Origin: Taudactylus pleione
Taxonomy: Eukaryota; Chordata; Amphibia; Anura; Myobatrachidae
Direction of reading: 5' to 3'
DNA length: 64,000 bases
Assembly: GCA_031769625.1 (NCBI GenBank)
Contig: JAUIMM010000115.1
Location: forward strand, 15,856,501 to 15,920,500
Shown: one piece after another, positions 1 through 10,290 of the stretch
Layout: every line of letters starts with the position of its first letter
How positions within the stretch are numbered: position 1 is the first letter of the stretch
Program-made: the position numbers and the translations under genes
The notes under the pieces: generated by a model
Told to the model about the DNA's origin: nothing
Databases searched by the model: none
The model's input: the letters and a program-made list of their open reading frames with translations, nothing else

Positions 1-893
1 TGTCGTTTGTATTGTGTTATTCTGCCGTTTATGTCATCCAGGTGGCACGGTTCGCTTATTTTCTACCTGCCGTTAGTGTCATCTTGGCGGCACGGCTCAC
101 ATACCTGTCCTCTGCTGTTCGTGTCATGCAGGCGGCACGGACAGTACTCTCTGTCCAGAGTACGCCACACATAATCAGCTGCTTGTGTCAACCCGGTGGC
201 ACAGGCCACACTACAGCTTCAGCTGCTTGTGTCAACCCAGCAGCACAGGCCACACTCCAGCTTATTTAGTGCGGCATCCGGTGTACTAATGCTAGTGACT
301 TTTTTATTGCACAGATCTTCATCTGCCACATCTTGCCAAGCTTATTCAGCCCTCAAGGTTGCTGCATGGCCCAAAGGCTGCACCATATCCTGCGGCCCAA
401 AGGCCGTTACTGGCCAAGTTTACCAGCCCTGAAGGCTGCTTCACAGCCCAGAGGCTGCTCCCTGCCCATAGGCTGCTACACGGCCCAAAGGCCACAACCT
501 GCCAAGTTACTCCAGCCCTCAAGGCTGCTACACAGCCCAGAGGCTGCTACCAGCCCATAGGCTGCTACACGGCCTAAAGGCCGCAACCTGCCAAGTTACT
601 CCAGCCCTCAAGGCTGCTACACAGCCCAGAGACTGCTACCCTGTCCACAGGCTGCGACCAGCCCAAAGGCCACATCTCATCTACTGGCCCACAGGCTACA
701 GCCAGCCAAGTCAATTTCAGCCCTCAAGGCTGCTACCGACCCAAAGGCTGCATCTCATCTACTGGCCCACAGGCCACAGCCACTATTCATATCATCTGTT
801 CAAGCTGTTACACGGCTGCATCTAGCCAAGGTGATACCAGCCCTCAAGGCAGTTACAGGACAATATCCTACAGATCATACCCCAGGCTTAACA
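1..893 (+). repeat. 5' LTR (3' portion) of gypsy copy 1, with internal tandem repeats
   Basis: Position 1 corresponds to about 4993 in the 3' LTR. Compared with that LTR, this copy has about 200 extra bases at 61-265 made of repeated GTCATCCAGGTGGCACGG-like units. It also has an extra copy of a roughly 91-bp unit (AGCCCTCAAGGCTGCTACAC and following) between 340 and 640. The two LTRs become identical again up to CCCCAGGCTTAA at 880-891, after which they diverge. The repeats keep several frames open; those short ORFs have no gene character. Confidence 0.85.
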
Positions 894-999
894 TTATCAC
901 AGGCCAGATATATTTTGTTAGGATATTATTCTGATCCTCTATTATGAAGCCTGGTCAGAATCCGGCTCAGATTCTGACAGGCCAGATCCAGATTCTGAC

Positions 1000-1840
1000 A
1001 CAGAAAGTGCAGGAACTCTCCTTCCGTTGGAGGAGACTCATGGTGCTACTGCTCCCACTATAGTAGAACCCAAGTTATATTTGCCAGATTGGTTCACGGG
1101 GAACCGTAAGGATTTTTTAAACTTTAGAGACAGCTGTAAGCTTTACTTAAGACTGCGGCCTAGGTCCTCGGGTTCCGAGACCCAATAAGTAGGGATAATA
1201 ATCTCATTATTACAGGGTGACCCACAAACCTGGGCCTTTGGTCTTCCGTCAACCAGTCCAGCCTTACAGACAGTCGAGTAATTTTTTGCTGCACTAGGGT
1301 TGCTTTATGATGACCCAGATAAAGCAGCTATGGCCGAAGAATCTTAGGTCACTTAAGCAAGAGAACAGAGCTGTGGAAGACTATTGTACAGAGTTCCATA
1401 AATGGGCAGTCGATGCAGGCTAGAACGATCCAGCTTTATGAAGTCAATTTTGTTAGGGTTTATCGGACAAAATAAAGGATATCTTAGTCCAGTAACCTGC
1501 TGCGAGTTCCTTGAACTCATGAACCTGGTTATTTGCATTGACCGACAGCTCTGGGAACATCGAGTCGAGAAGAAATTGCCTTTACAACCCCCTCGATCTC
1601 CATTATGGATGGCTACATCCGAGTCTGAAGAACCCATGCAGCTTCCGGACGAAGAGAAACATAGGAGATGCTCATTGAGTTTATGCCTTCACTGCGGTGG
1701 TGGAGGCCCAGTTCTGCCCTCAAAAGCCGGGAAAAGGCAAGATCAAGGTGAACTAGGGGAGGTACATCTAGGCCTTGCATCCATCTGCCCAGAAAATTCT
1801 GCCCTTATAACCGCAGTTGTCCATCTATCCAACAAGTAAG
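1000..1840 (+). pseudogene. gag remnant of gypsy copy 1
   Basis: Conceptual reading from about 1060 gives a capsid-like segment beginning PKLYLPDWFTGNRKDFLNF, followed by LLQGDPQTWAFGLPS, the layout expected of vertebrate gypsy gag proteins. In-frame stops occur near 1185, 1279 and 1347. A cysteine pair near 1686-1695 is the probable remnant of the CCHC nucleocapsid knuckle. The product would have packaged element RNA into cytoplasmic particles; this copy cannot make it intact. Confidence 0.7.
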
Positions 1841-4570
1841 TCTTCGTTTCTGCATTTGTCGACAGTGGTGCAGCGGATAATTTCATGGACATGTCCTTTT
1901 TCCAAACGTTGGGTCTGACCCCGCTGCCATTATTCACTCCTGTGTTGGTGATTGAGCTGGATGGGACCAGTCTTTCTGAGGCTCCAGTGCTTCTCCGGAC
2001 TCCTCCTTTCCAGCTGTTGATTGGTGCCCTTCACCGAGAGGATTTGTCATTTCTTCTCCTGCAGTGTCCACTAGCCCCAGTGGTTCGGGGTTTTCCCTGG
2101 CTGAAGAAGCATAACCCAGTAATCCAGTGGCAGACTGGTGAAATTCTAAAATAGGGTTCATCTTGCTTCTCTCAATGTCTGTCCTGACCTTTTAGTCTGG
2201 CTGCTGCTGTTACTTCATCAGTTCTGGCTCCCTATCATGACCTAGCCAAGGTTTTTTCTAAGAAAAATGCTCATGTCCTGCCGCCTCACTGTCCCATTGA
2301 CTGTGCCATCGATTTGCTTCCCGGTGCTAGGCTTCCCAAGGACAGGTTATACGCTTTGTCTATTCCAGAGGATAAAGCCTTGCAGGACTACATTCAGGAG
2401 GCTCTGGATAAAGGCTTCATTTGTCCATCCAAATCACCAGTGGGATCAGGATTTTTCTTTGTCCAGAAGAAGGACGGATCCCTCCGACCCTACGTGGACT
2501 GAACAAAATCACAGTAAAAAATGCATATCCCTTGCCACTCATTTCCGTGCTCTTTGACCAAGTGCGTGAGGCGTCCATCTTCTCTAAAATTTATCTCGGG
2601 GGTGCATTTAACCTCATTCACATCAGAGAACAGGATGAGTGGAAGACGCCCTTAACACCCATTCTGGACATTTTGAATATCTAGTTATGCCTTTTGGCCT
2701 TTCCAACGCCCCAGCCGTGTTTCAAGATTTTATTAATGAGGTGTTAAGGGATTTTTTGGGAGTCTTTGCAGTGGTTTATTTAGATGACATCCTCATCTAT
2801 TCTAAATCTGTGGAGGAACATGGGAGACATGTCAGGCAGATCTTGCGAAGATTACGGGATAACAATCTTTATGCCAAACTGGAGAAGTGTGAGTTTGATG
2901 TTAAGGAGGTGTCATTCTTGGGCTACAGTATTTCTTCGCAAGGTTTTTCCATGGACCCTGGCAAGGTGAAGGCCATCCTGGACTGGAAGAAACCGAAGAT
3001 GTTGAAGGCTATCCAGTGGTTTCTGGGTTTTGTGATTTATTACCGCTGCTTCATCAAGTCCTTTTCCTCCATAGTCTCCCCTATCGTTGAACTCACCGAA
3101 AAAGAGCTGAGGTTGCGAATTGGTCACCTGGGGCCATTCAAGCCTTTGACACTTTGAAAGCGGCTTTTGTGTCCACTGCTGTCCTCCAACATCCAAATCC
3201 AGAGCTTCCATTCATCGTTGGGGTCGATGCATCTGAAATTGGAGTGGTTGCTATCCTTTCTCAGAAAGATTTCAAGGATGGTAAGCTGCACCCATGTGCT
3301 TTTTTCTCCTGAAATTCAGTTTGGCAGAGAAGAACTATGATGTGGGCAATCGAGAACTGTTGGCCATTAAGTGGGCCTTTAAGGACTGGAGGCATTGGTT
3401 AGAGGGGCCTAACCATGTAGTGACAGTTCTCACTGATCACAAGAATCTGGCCTACTTTGAGATGGCAAAAAGGTTAAAAGCAAGACAGGCACGGTGGGCA
3501 TTATTCTTCACCCGCTTCAACTATGTGATTTCATTTCAAACTTGATCCAAGAATATTAAAGCGGACACCCTGTCTCAAAGCTTCTCTGTCAGTCAACCGC
3601 CCAGGGTTTCAGAAGAGACCATCATTCCAACTTCCAGGATCCATTGTGCTGTCACCAGGACTCTGGCAGATTCTCTCAGGGCTTGTCAAGCTGAAGCCCC
3701 TCTTGATAAGCCATCAGGTGTGCTTTTTGTTCCAGAGAGACTCCGTAAAGCTGTTTTGAAGGGCTTCCATTTGAAGGGTGGTCATCCTGGCATTTCTAGA
3801 ACTTTTGAACTTTTGTCAGCTTGTCATCAAGATATCACCAACAGTCCAATGGGCAGACAGAGCAGGCCAATCAGTCCCTGGAACAGTACCTCCGCTGTTT
3901 CAACTCGAAGTGCCAAAACAACTGGGCTTCTCTGTTGCCCTTTGCAGAGTTCGCCTATAACAACTCCTGCCATTCTGCTTCCTCCGTCTCTCCCTTCTTC
4001 TGCAATTCTGGGATGCATCATAAGAGCAATTCTTTTGAGCCCTTGGCAATCAGTACACCTTCATCTCCATTAGTTTCTAGGCTACGATCAGTTTGGAGGA
4101 AGGTGCATCAGTCTCTCCTTCAAGCTTCAGGTCGGTCCAAAAGATGGGCTAACAAACATCGGAGGCCCTGTAATTTCAAGATAGGAGTCTTGGTCTGGCT
4201 GTCAAGTAAAAACATCAATCTACGCCAGAGGTCACAGAAGTTGGGGCCCAAGTTCATTGGGCCATTTTGTATTGTTGCCCAAGAGAACCCTGTGACCTTT
4301 CAACTGAGATTACCAAGGACTCTTAGGATCAATAATACCTTTCATTGCTCCATCCTGAAACCAGTGTTCTTTTCCTCCAAGTTTTCTTCTAGGCATTCAG
4401 TCAGACCTCCACCAGTGCTCATCCAGGGGTGGCAGGAGTTTATCGTGGAGAAGATCCTTCACTCCTGAATTTTTCGAGGTTGTCTTCAGTTTTTCATCCA
4501 CTGGAAAGGTTATGGACTGGAGGAGTGCTCCTGGGTTCCTGAAAATCTTTAAATGCTCCTACCCTGAAGA
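1840..4570 (+). pseudogene. pol remnant of gypsy copy 1 (PR-RT-RH-IN-chromodomain)
   Basis: The protease motif FVDSGAADNF has its catalytic Asp-Ser-Gly at 1861-1869. The reverse transcriptase includes a [14 protein letters not shown] stretch and an intact YLDD catalytic box at 2777-2788, but is broken by a stop near 2500 and frameshifts. RNase H begins at the VDASE motif near 3223 and continues through [12 protein letters not shown] near 3430. The integrase zinc-binding region (GGHPGISRTFELL) jumps at about 3830 directly to NGQTEQANQSLEQY, so the part carrying the first two catalytic acidic residues is deleted. The C-terminal tail to 4467 ends at a TGA inside the expected chromodomain, whose remains continue to about 4570. 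Confidence 0.88.
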
Positions 4571-4643
4571 GAAAATTCTTTGAGAACTTTCCAGACAAAC
4601 CAGGGTCTAGGGGTTTCTTAACCCCTCGTCAAGGGGGGGGTAC

Positions 4644-5605
4644 TGTTAGGATCTGCGGTTAGAAGATCATCTTGGTTGCAGTTCCCAGTCCTTGTTGTTA
4701 CTGGGAAACTGCATTTAATCCTGTCTTGTCTGTGTTTAGCTCTTAGCTTGTCATTCCTGTCTGTTTGTGTGCTGATCTAATGTGTTCATTGTGTGCAGTA
4801 TCAGCTGCATGCTAATTAAATGTCTTGTCTGTGTGCACACTAGTCTATCATTAGGGAGGCTTAGAGGCTTGCTCTGATTGGGCCCTGTATCTGTTAAATT
4901 GCAGCCAGCCCTTCACTCCATGCCAGTGATAGAGTATTCGTGTTTCTGGTTCTGGCTTAGTCTCCTGTCACCCAGTCAAGCTACAGTTCTCATGTCGTTT
5001 GTATTGTGCTATTCTGCCATTTGTGTCATCCAGGTGACACGGTTTGGTTATTTTTTACCTGCTTATTCAGTGCGCCATCTGGTGTACTAACGCCAGTGAC
5101 TTTATTATTGCACAGATCTTCATCTGCCACATCTTGCCAAGCTTATTCAGCCCCCAAGGTTGCTGCATGGCCCAAAGGCTGCACCATATCCTACAGCCCA
5201 AAGGCCGCTACTAGCCAAGTTTACCAGCCCTGAAGGTTGCTACACAGCTCAGAGGCTGCTACCAGTCCATAGGTTGCTACACGGCCCAAAGGCCACAACC
5301 TGCCAAGTTACTCCAGCCCTCAAGGCTGCTACACAGCCCAGAGACTGCTACCCTGTCCACAGGCTGCGACCAGCCCAAAGGCCACATCTCATCTACTGGC
5401 CCACAGGCTACAGCCAGCCAAGTCAATTTCAGCCCTCAAGGCTGCTACCGACCCAAAGGCTGCATCTCATCTACTGGCCCACAGGCCACAGCCACTATTC
5501 ATATCATCTGTTCAAGCTGTTACACGGCTGCATCTAGCCAAGATGATACCAGCCCTCAAGGCGGTTGCAGGACAATATCCTACAGATCATACCCCAGGCT
5601 TAAGA
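4644..5605 (+). repeat. 3' LTR of gypsy copy 1
   Basis: It begins TGTTAGGATCTGCGG right after a polypurine run ending GGGGGGGGTAC and ends near CCCCAGGCTTAAGA. It contains fewer tandem units than the 5' LTR. It directly abuts the coding relic that starts at 5606, so the element appears to have landed in or beside that relic. Confidence 0.85.
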
Positions 5606-6720
5606 CACACCGGTTCCAAGAAACTGGAAGAACTTTTTGCCCGATGACAAAAACAAAAGGGAATTGTTTGATCTACTTGTAGGGAAACTTTTAATTTGAC
5701 AGGGCAAAGGAGTAGTAACCACAAAAGGAGAAATGATCCAATGTATATGTGTACATATGAAGATCTCCACCCATGCAGTCAAGAGGAAGCAGATACAAGA
5801 ATTCTACTGTATGCAAAAGAGATGATTCAAGCTGGACACAAGTCCATCATAAGGACAGTAGACACAGATGTTGTAGTGGGGATGCAGTCAGAATCCCGAC
5901 CACTGGTATTCTGGCAGTCAGAATGCTGACGCAAGAATCCCGAAACTTATTAGAATACCGGCGCCTGCATCCCAACCGCTGAAATTCCAAAGGTAAGTAC
6001 TGGGATTATAGAGAGGGTTAGGGTAAAGGGTTAGGATTAGACACTTGGGGGAGGGTTAGGGTTAGGCACTAAGGGTGGAGAGTTAGGTTTAGGGTGCAGG
6101 GAGGGAGGGTTAGGTTTAGGCACTAGGGTGGAGGTTAGGTTTAGGCACCCACGAGGGAGGGTTTGGGTTAGGTGCTAGCTTAGAAGTACTTATCTTTAGG
6201 CGTCGGCATTGTAATCACTCACATCATTCAATGACATACAAGCCGATTTCATGTGATTTGCATTTGGAACTAGAAAGAATTCTCAATACATTCCAATTAA
6301 TTTCCTGTTTAGCAAGCTTGGAATCAAAAAAGCTAAGTCTCTTTTTTCCATTTTTCCATGCATTCACTGGAAGTGACACAACTTCCTCAATTGCTGGTTA
6401 TGGCAAGAAATTGGCTTAGGAAACAATTAATAGTCTCCCAGAAATGATGCACACATTCCAGCTCTTGTCACAGCAGACTACTTATGTTGAGGTGTTTATG
6501 GAAGAATTGGAAAAATTTGTTTGTTTTGTTGTATGATAAATTGTCATTTCACTGCACAGTTAATTGGTGTAGGAAGAAACTCTATACTTAAAAAGGATGT
6601 TCCATTAACAGACTGCCACCAAACAATCATCTTTATTTCAGCACGTCCTGAGGAGTATCTATCAAGATGGATACTGCTGAAGACAGTGCTTGGTAAAACA
6701 AACGTCGATCACTCTTCCTA
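5606..6720 (+). pseudogene. Decayed mobile-element ORF of the EEADTR / VDTDVVV / HAFTG-DT family
   Basis: Two blocks in plus-strand frames resemble a dispersed metazoan ORF family I recall from transposon-rich genomes. The first block (5690-5880) contains SQEEADTRILLYAKEM and TVDTDVVVG. The second (6240-6540) contains FFPFFHAFTGSDTTSS, a GYGKK motif and an LEKFV motif that I expect at the same spacing. The blocks are separated by a repeat element at about 5884-6215. Stops at 6418-6420 and after 6530 show decay. The acidic DTD motif suggests a nuclease-like fold, but that is inference; I cannot name the parent element class. Confidence 0.6.
5884..6215. mobile_element. Small non-autonomous element rich in GGTTAGG motifs
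   Basis: The left edge carries AGTCAGAATCCCGACC and a second AGTCAGAATGCTGAC; the right edge carries GGCGTCGGCATTGTAATC. The interior repeats GGGTTAGGGTTAGGCACTA-type motifs. A related copy lies at about 34976-35254. It interrupts an otherwise collinear coding relic, which makes insertion the simplest explanation. Exact termini and a target duplication are not clear. Confidence 0.6.
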
Positions 6721-7495
6721 AGGCATACCTGGCTTGCAGGGAATTAATCAGTTGCTCCTGTAGAACTTGTAGCACCAGCCGTTAAAAATATACAATGCTT
6801 TTTAAATGTACTGACTGTGAAAATTAAACACATGTTTATAGTGGTGATGACGATCCCGATGGCATTGAATATTAACTGTTCGTCTTTTTGCACTGCGACA
6901 GCTCTTATAAAAGATAAAAGTAGAAGTCATTTTATTTAACTTGTTATATTTAGGTGTTTAAAAATTAGTTTTAACAAAAGAAAAGTGTTTTTCAATCAAT
7001 TTAGATTATTTGTTATTTCATCCTTATATTTGCACTTTTTTTTAAATAAAAAACCACCATATTGAAAATAGTGATTGTGATCTTTGGGCCCTACCTAAAA
7101 ATTATTGCAAATATGTGTAGATGAAGTGGCGAAAATCTCATGCTTTTATCTAGAAATGCACAATTGTTATAGCATTGCAACTTAACCACTGTAGACAGGG
7201 GTGAAGTGGAGCTTATGCTCCGGGTGCCGCCTCCAACGCGAGGGAGGGGGTCGCCAACCTCGGTTGAGTGGCTGATGTCAACTATCTTTCCCAGATTAAA
7301 ATAGTCTGCCAAGATCGTTACCCAGCAGAACAGCACAATAATGATGGAGGAACTGTTGGCATGCCCCCGATCCTGTGATAATCTGGTGATAATCTGGCCA
7401 CACTTTCTTACAAAAGGGGGGCATCTCCTCCTGCACTGGAACTAGAAGCGTAGTGAGTAGTGAGCTGTGCAGCTCTCCTCTCCTGTTGACACACT
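6721..7495. other. Non-coding; probable TE flank with a short repeat-element end
   Basis: AT-rich DNA without a credible ORF follows the relic. At about 7196-7270 a GC-rich stretch begins CAGGGGTGAAGTGGAG and contains GCTCCGGGTGCCGCCTCC. This resembles the CAGGGGC-type hAT ends seen at 40558, 45585 and 31918, so it is probably a fragment of that class. Confidence 0.4.
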
Positions 7496-8039
7496 GGGCC
7501 TGATTCAGACCCGCTCGCAAGCGCTTGCAAGCGGGTCGATGGTGGCCCAGTGCACATGCGCACGACGGAGCCGGCTCTGTCGTGCACATGCGCGAGACCC
7601 GGATAGCGATGGCCAAACCGTCGCTCCAGGTCTCGTACCAAAGGGAGCATGCTGTCGATGTTGAGTGACAGCATGTCCCCTTTGGTGGGCGTGCCGGGGG
7701 CGTGGCTGCCCAGATGGAGGCATTCCCATGGGAACGCCTACCGTCTGGGGCCGGCCCCACTGACATCACAAGTGATGTCAGTGGGAGTGCTTTCGGCTCT
7801 GTTTGAGCCGAAAGCACTCTAGGGCTTGCAGCAATGAGACCCTTCCACAAGGGCCTCGTCGCAAGCCTGATGGTCGCGATGGTCTTGACCATTGCAACCA
7901 TCTTCCTGGCCGTTCGCGATAGCTGTGGGTGGTCACCCACAGCTATACGAGCGGCCAGCAGGCTGCTCTAAAAATCAAGAAGGACGGCCCTGATTCAGAT
8001 CGAGCGCTCTGTCAGAGCGTCCGGCTCTGAATCAGGGCC
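7496..8039. mobile_element. Multi-hairpin MITE (GGGCCTGATTCAGA ends), TSD ACT
   Basis: The ends are GGGCCTGATTCAGA at the left and TCTGAATCAGGGCC at the right, flanked by the 3-bp duplication ACT (7493-7495, 8040-8042). Three-base duplications fit PIF/Harbinger-type transposition. The interior is a chain of short palindromes, for example 7757-7785 and 7785-7819. No coding capacity. Related copies are at 38421-38900, 41404-41913 and 57083-57631. Confidence 0.85.
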
Positions 8040-8042
8040 ACT

Positions 8043-8435
8043 GTCTGCAGTATCCTCGGTGTAGTCTCACTGTCTCCTGCCATGATATTAGTGTTACTAA
8101 ACTTGCCATCATGTTATTAGTTAGTGTTACTGCCCTGTTATTCTCCTCTTTGTGTTATTTCCCTGTGTTCTGTTATATTGTATTGTATTAGTGCATCCAG
8201 GGCCCCCCCTTCACAGACTGTCCACATACAAATGCCACCCCAACACTGCTCCTACTCTTCATACTGTTCCAACACTGCCCTCACTCCGCAGAATGCCTCA
8301 ACACTAATCTCACAACACTGTGCCTCATCCAAACACTGCACCCTCTTCCACATACTGTCCCAACACTACACCTTCCTCAAAATACTGCTCCATTTCACTA
8401 TTCAGCTCAAGTGCTGCCCCAGTATTGCACTCTCA
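8043..8435. other. Non-coding stretch between two MITEs
   Basis: CA- and CT-rich sequence with repeated ACACTGC and CCAACACTG words but no convincing gene or element end. Short ORFs here are low-complexity by-products. Confidence 0.5.
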
Positions 8436-8981
8436 GAGCCAAATTCAGAGGTGCAAGAAATTTGCACGCAATGCTAACGTTTGTGTAGCTGAGGGATTAT
8501 TTGCCACTGCACATAAGCAAAAGTTCTGAAAACACCTATAATGCAAGTGTTACATAGAGGTTACACACAAAGATGCTGTTGCAATTGGGAGAGATAGTAT
8601 CAGAAATGGGGCGCAAAGTGATGGGCACTGACCTGGAGATGACTAGAAGTGAACGTGTTATAGGACTGTAGCAAGTGTGTCAGTGAAAACGGCTGCATTA
8701 TCAGATGCACAGCCATAGCCCCAGAGACAATAATCAGACAAAGAAATGGCACCTGCAATAGGGATGGCGCAAGTGTCATTTGTGTGCGCAATGGTGTGCC
8801 GATGGTAGTGTATAAAGAATCACCAACGATGCTACAGCGTACAGAGACACAGAAGGTGGGCATATCAGTCCATGCACATTCAGATGCAGGATACTACACC
8901 AGAGGAAGGCTGATACCCGCATATTATCGCAGCTGCGACTTCCGTAACAGACGCAACAGCATCCACCTCTGAATCAGGCCC
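8436..8981. mobile_element. MITE with GAGCCAAATTCAGAGGTG / CACCTCTGAATCAGGCCC ends, TSD TCA
   Basis: The inverted ends match over about 15 bp and are flanked by the 3-bp direct repeat TCA (8433-8435 and 8982-8984). It belongs to the same superfamily of GGGCCTGATTCA-ended elements, but its interior differs from the multi-hairpin group. No coding capacity. Confidence 0.8.
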
Positions 8982-9120
8982 TCAGACTACACACATAGCA
9001 CCTGCAGACTAACATCTCACTTATTAGAACATGCCATCTTGCAGACACACTTTAATACTGTAGGGAGGGGGGGAGGGCACCATAGCATGTGCTTGCTCCA
9101 GTGAATGCCTCTCCATGCTA

Positions 9121-10290
9121 CACCTCTGATGAGAACAGGAATAGAATGTCTTTATTGAACAGCAGGTTGAAATGGTATTGAATATAATACTGAATGAATG
9201 GGCAGAATCGGATTGGGACAGATGATGCTGGATTGAGAGCTGGATTGGTTTGAGACAGATGTTGATGAATTGAAGAACTTGATGGATTTGAATCCGATGT
9301 TGATGAATTGATGAACTTGATCAGCTGGGACCGATGTTGATAAATGAAAGGATTTAACTGATATGAGTCCAATGTTGATGAATTGATGAACTTGATCAGT
9401 TGGGACCTATGTTGAAGAATTGAAGGACTTACTTGATATGAGCCCAATTTTGGAAGCACTGGATGAGACCAATGGTTGGAGGTATCTGCTGAAACTAATG
9501 GTGGCTGTAAGAACAAGTCTCAGTGGTAAAACCAGACTGGTGTGCAAGATGGTATAGGATACTTGTTTACCAGATATAGGAACTGAATATAATGAACTAC
9601 AGTAGGAGAATTCAGATGCAGAGTACATGGTAGCTCAGCACAGAGCTGTAACTTCAACAAGAAGCAATGTTGTACTGGCAACAGAGGCCAGTCAGGAGGA
9701 AATGGAATTTATAGGGTAGGATCCCCAGGGATGGATGCTGTAATCAGCTGGTCTGGGAGCAGTGCTCTGAGTGGAGGAAGAGCATCAGGTGACAGAGTCC
9801 AACATGGCTGTGCCCATACTGTGGTTTAGGAGGGAACTCTTGTGCGCAGCCTGTGTGCCATCATGCTGGGAAGACACACTGTGAGCAAGGGACTGTGGTG
9901 AGCCATCTTCATGCTCAGTACCAGGACACTGAGCAGACTGGGTAGGAGCAGTACAGGAATGGTACTGGATAGAATACTGAATGGATGAGCAGAATTGGAT
10001 TGGGACCGATGATGCTGGATTGAGAGCTTGATCGGTTTGAGACTGATTTTGATGAATTGAAGAACTTGATCGGTTGGGTCCGATGTAGCTGAGTTGAAGG
10101 GTTTAATTGACATGAGTCCAATGTTGATGAATTGATGAACTTGATCGGTTGGGACAAATGTTGAAGAATAGAAGGACTTAATTGATATGAGTCCAATGTT
10201 GGAAGCATCAGATGAATGGTTGGAGCTATTGGCTGGAACTGATGGTGGCTGTAAGAACACGTCTCAGTGGTAAAACCAGACTGGTGTGCA
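9121..10290 (-). repeat. LTR pieces of gypsy copy 2 (left side) with 37/38-bp minisatellite, two units
   Basis: Two partial LTR units lie side by side. Each has a minisatellite of alternating 37/38-bp monomers (GATGTTGATGAATTGATGAA-like). Each is followed by a unique stretch beginning CTGTAAGAACAAGTCTCAGT, at about 9505-9917 for the first unit and about 10249-10290 for the second. The first unit lacks the MITE that sits at the homologous place in the right-hand LTR copies. The pol reading frame runs straight into this sequence at 10290 without a polypurine tract, so the 3' end of the element has been rearranged. Confidence 0.7.

Larger units (their letters stand above)
1..5605 (+). mobile_element. 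Ty3/gypsy (chromodomain-type) LTR retrotransposon, copy 1, decayed
   Basis: Order on the plus strand is 5' LTR (cut by the window edge), gag, protease, reverse transcriptase, RNase H, integrase, chromodomain-like tail, a G-rich polypurine tract at 4629-4640, and the 3' LTR. The end of the 5' LTR matches the 3' LTR base for base over long stretches, which defines the pair. Every coding module is broken by stops or frameshifts and the integrase core is deleted, so the copy cannot be autonomous. No target duplication can be checked because the left end lies outside the window. Confidence 0.9.

Noticed and set aside
6050..6180. Telomere-like GGTTAGGGTTAGG stretches
   Set aside because: Imperfect, interspersed with GCACTA words, and repeated in a second dispersed element at 35040-35120, so part of a mobile element and not an interstitial telomere tract.
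7296..7940. 214-codon minus-strand ORF
   Set aside because: Spans a palindrome-rich MITE and its flank; no domain, and overlapping frames are open on both strands because of the hairpins.
9118..10260. Ser/Ile/Gln-rich ORFs of 97-144 codons
   Set aside because: They follow the 37/38-bp LTR minisatellite and recur wherever the array does.
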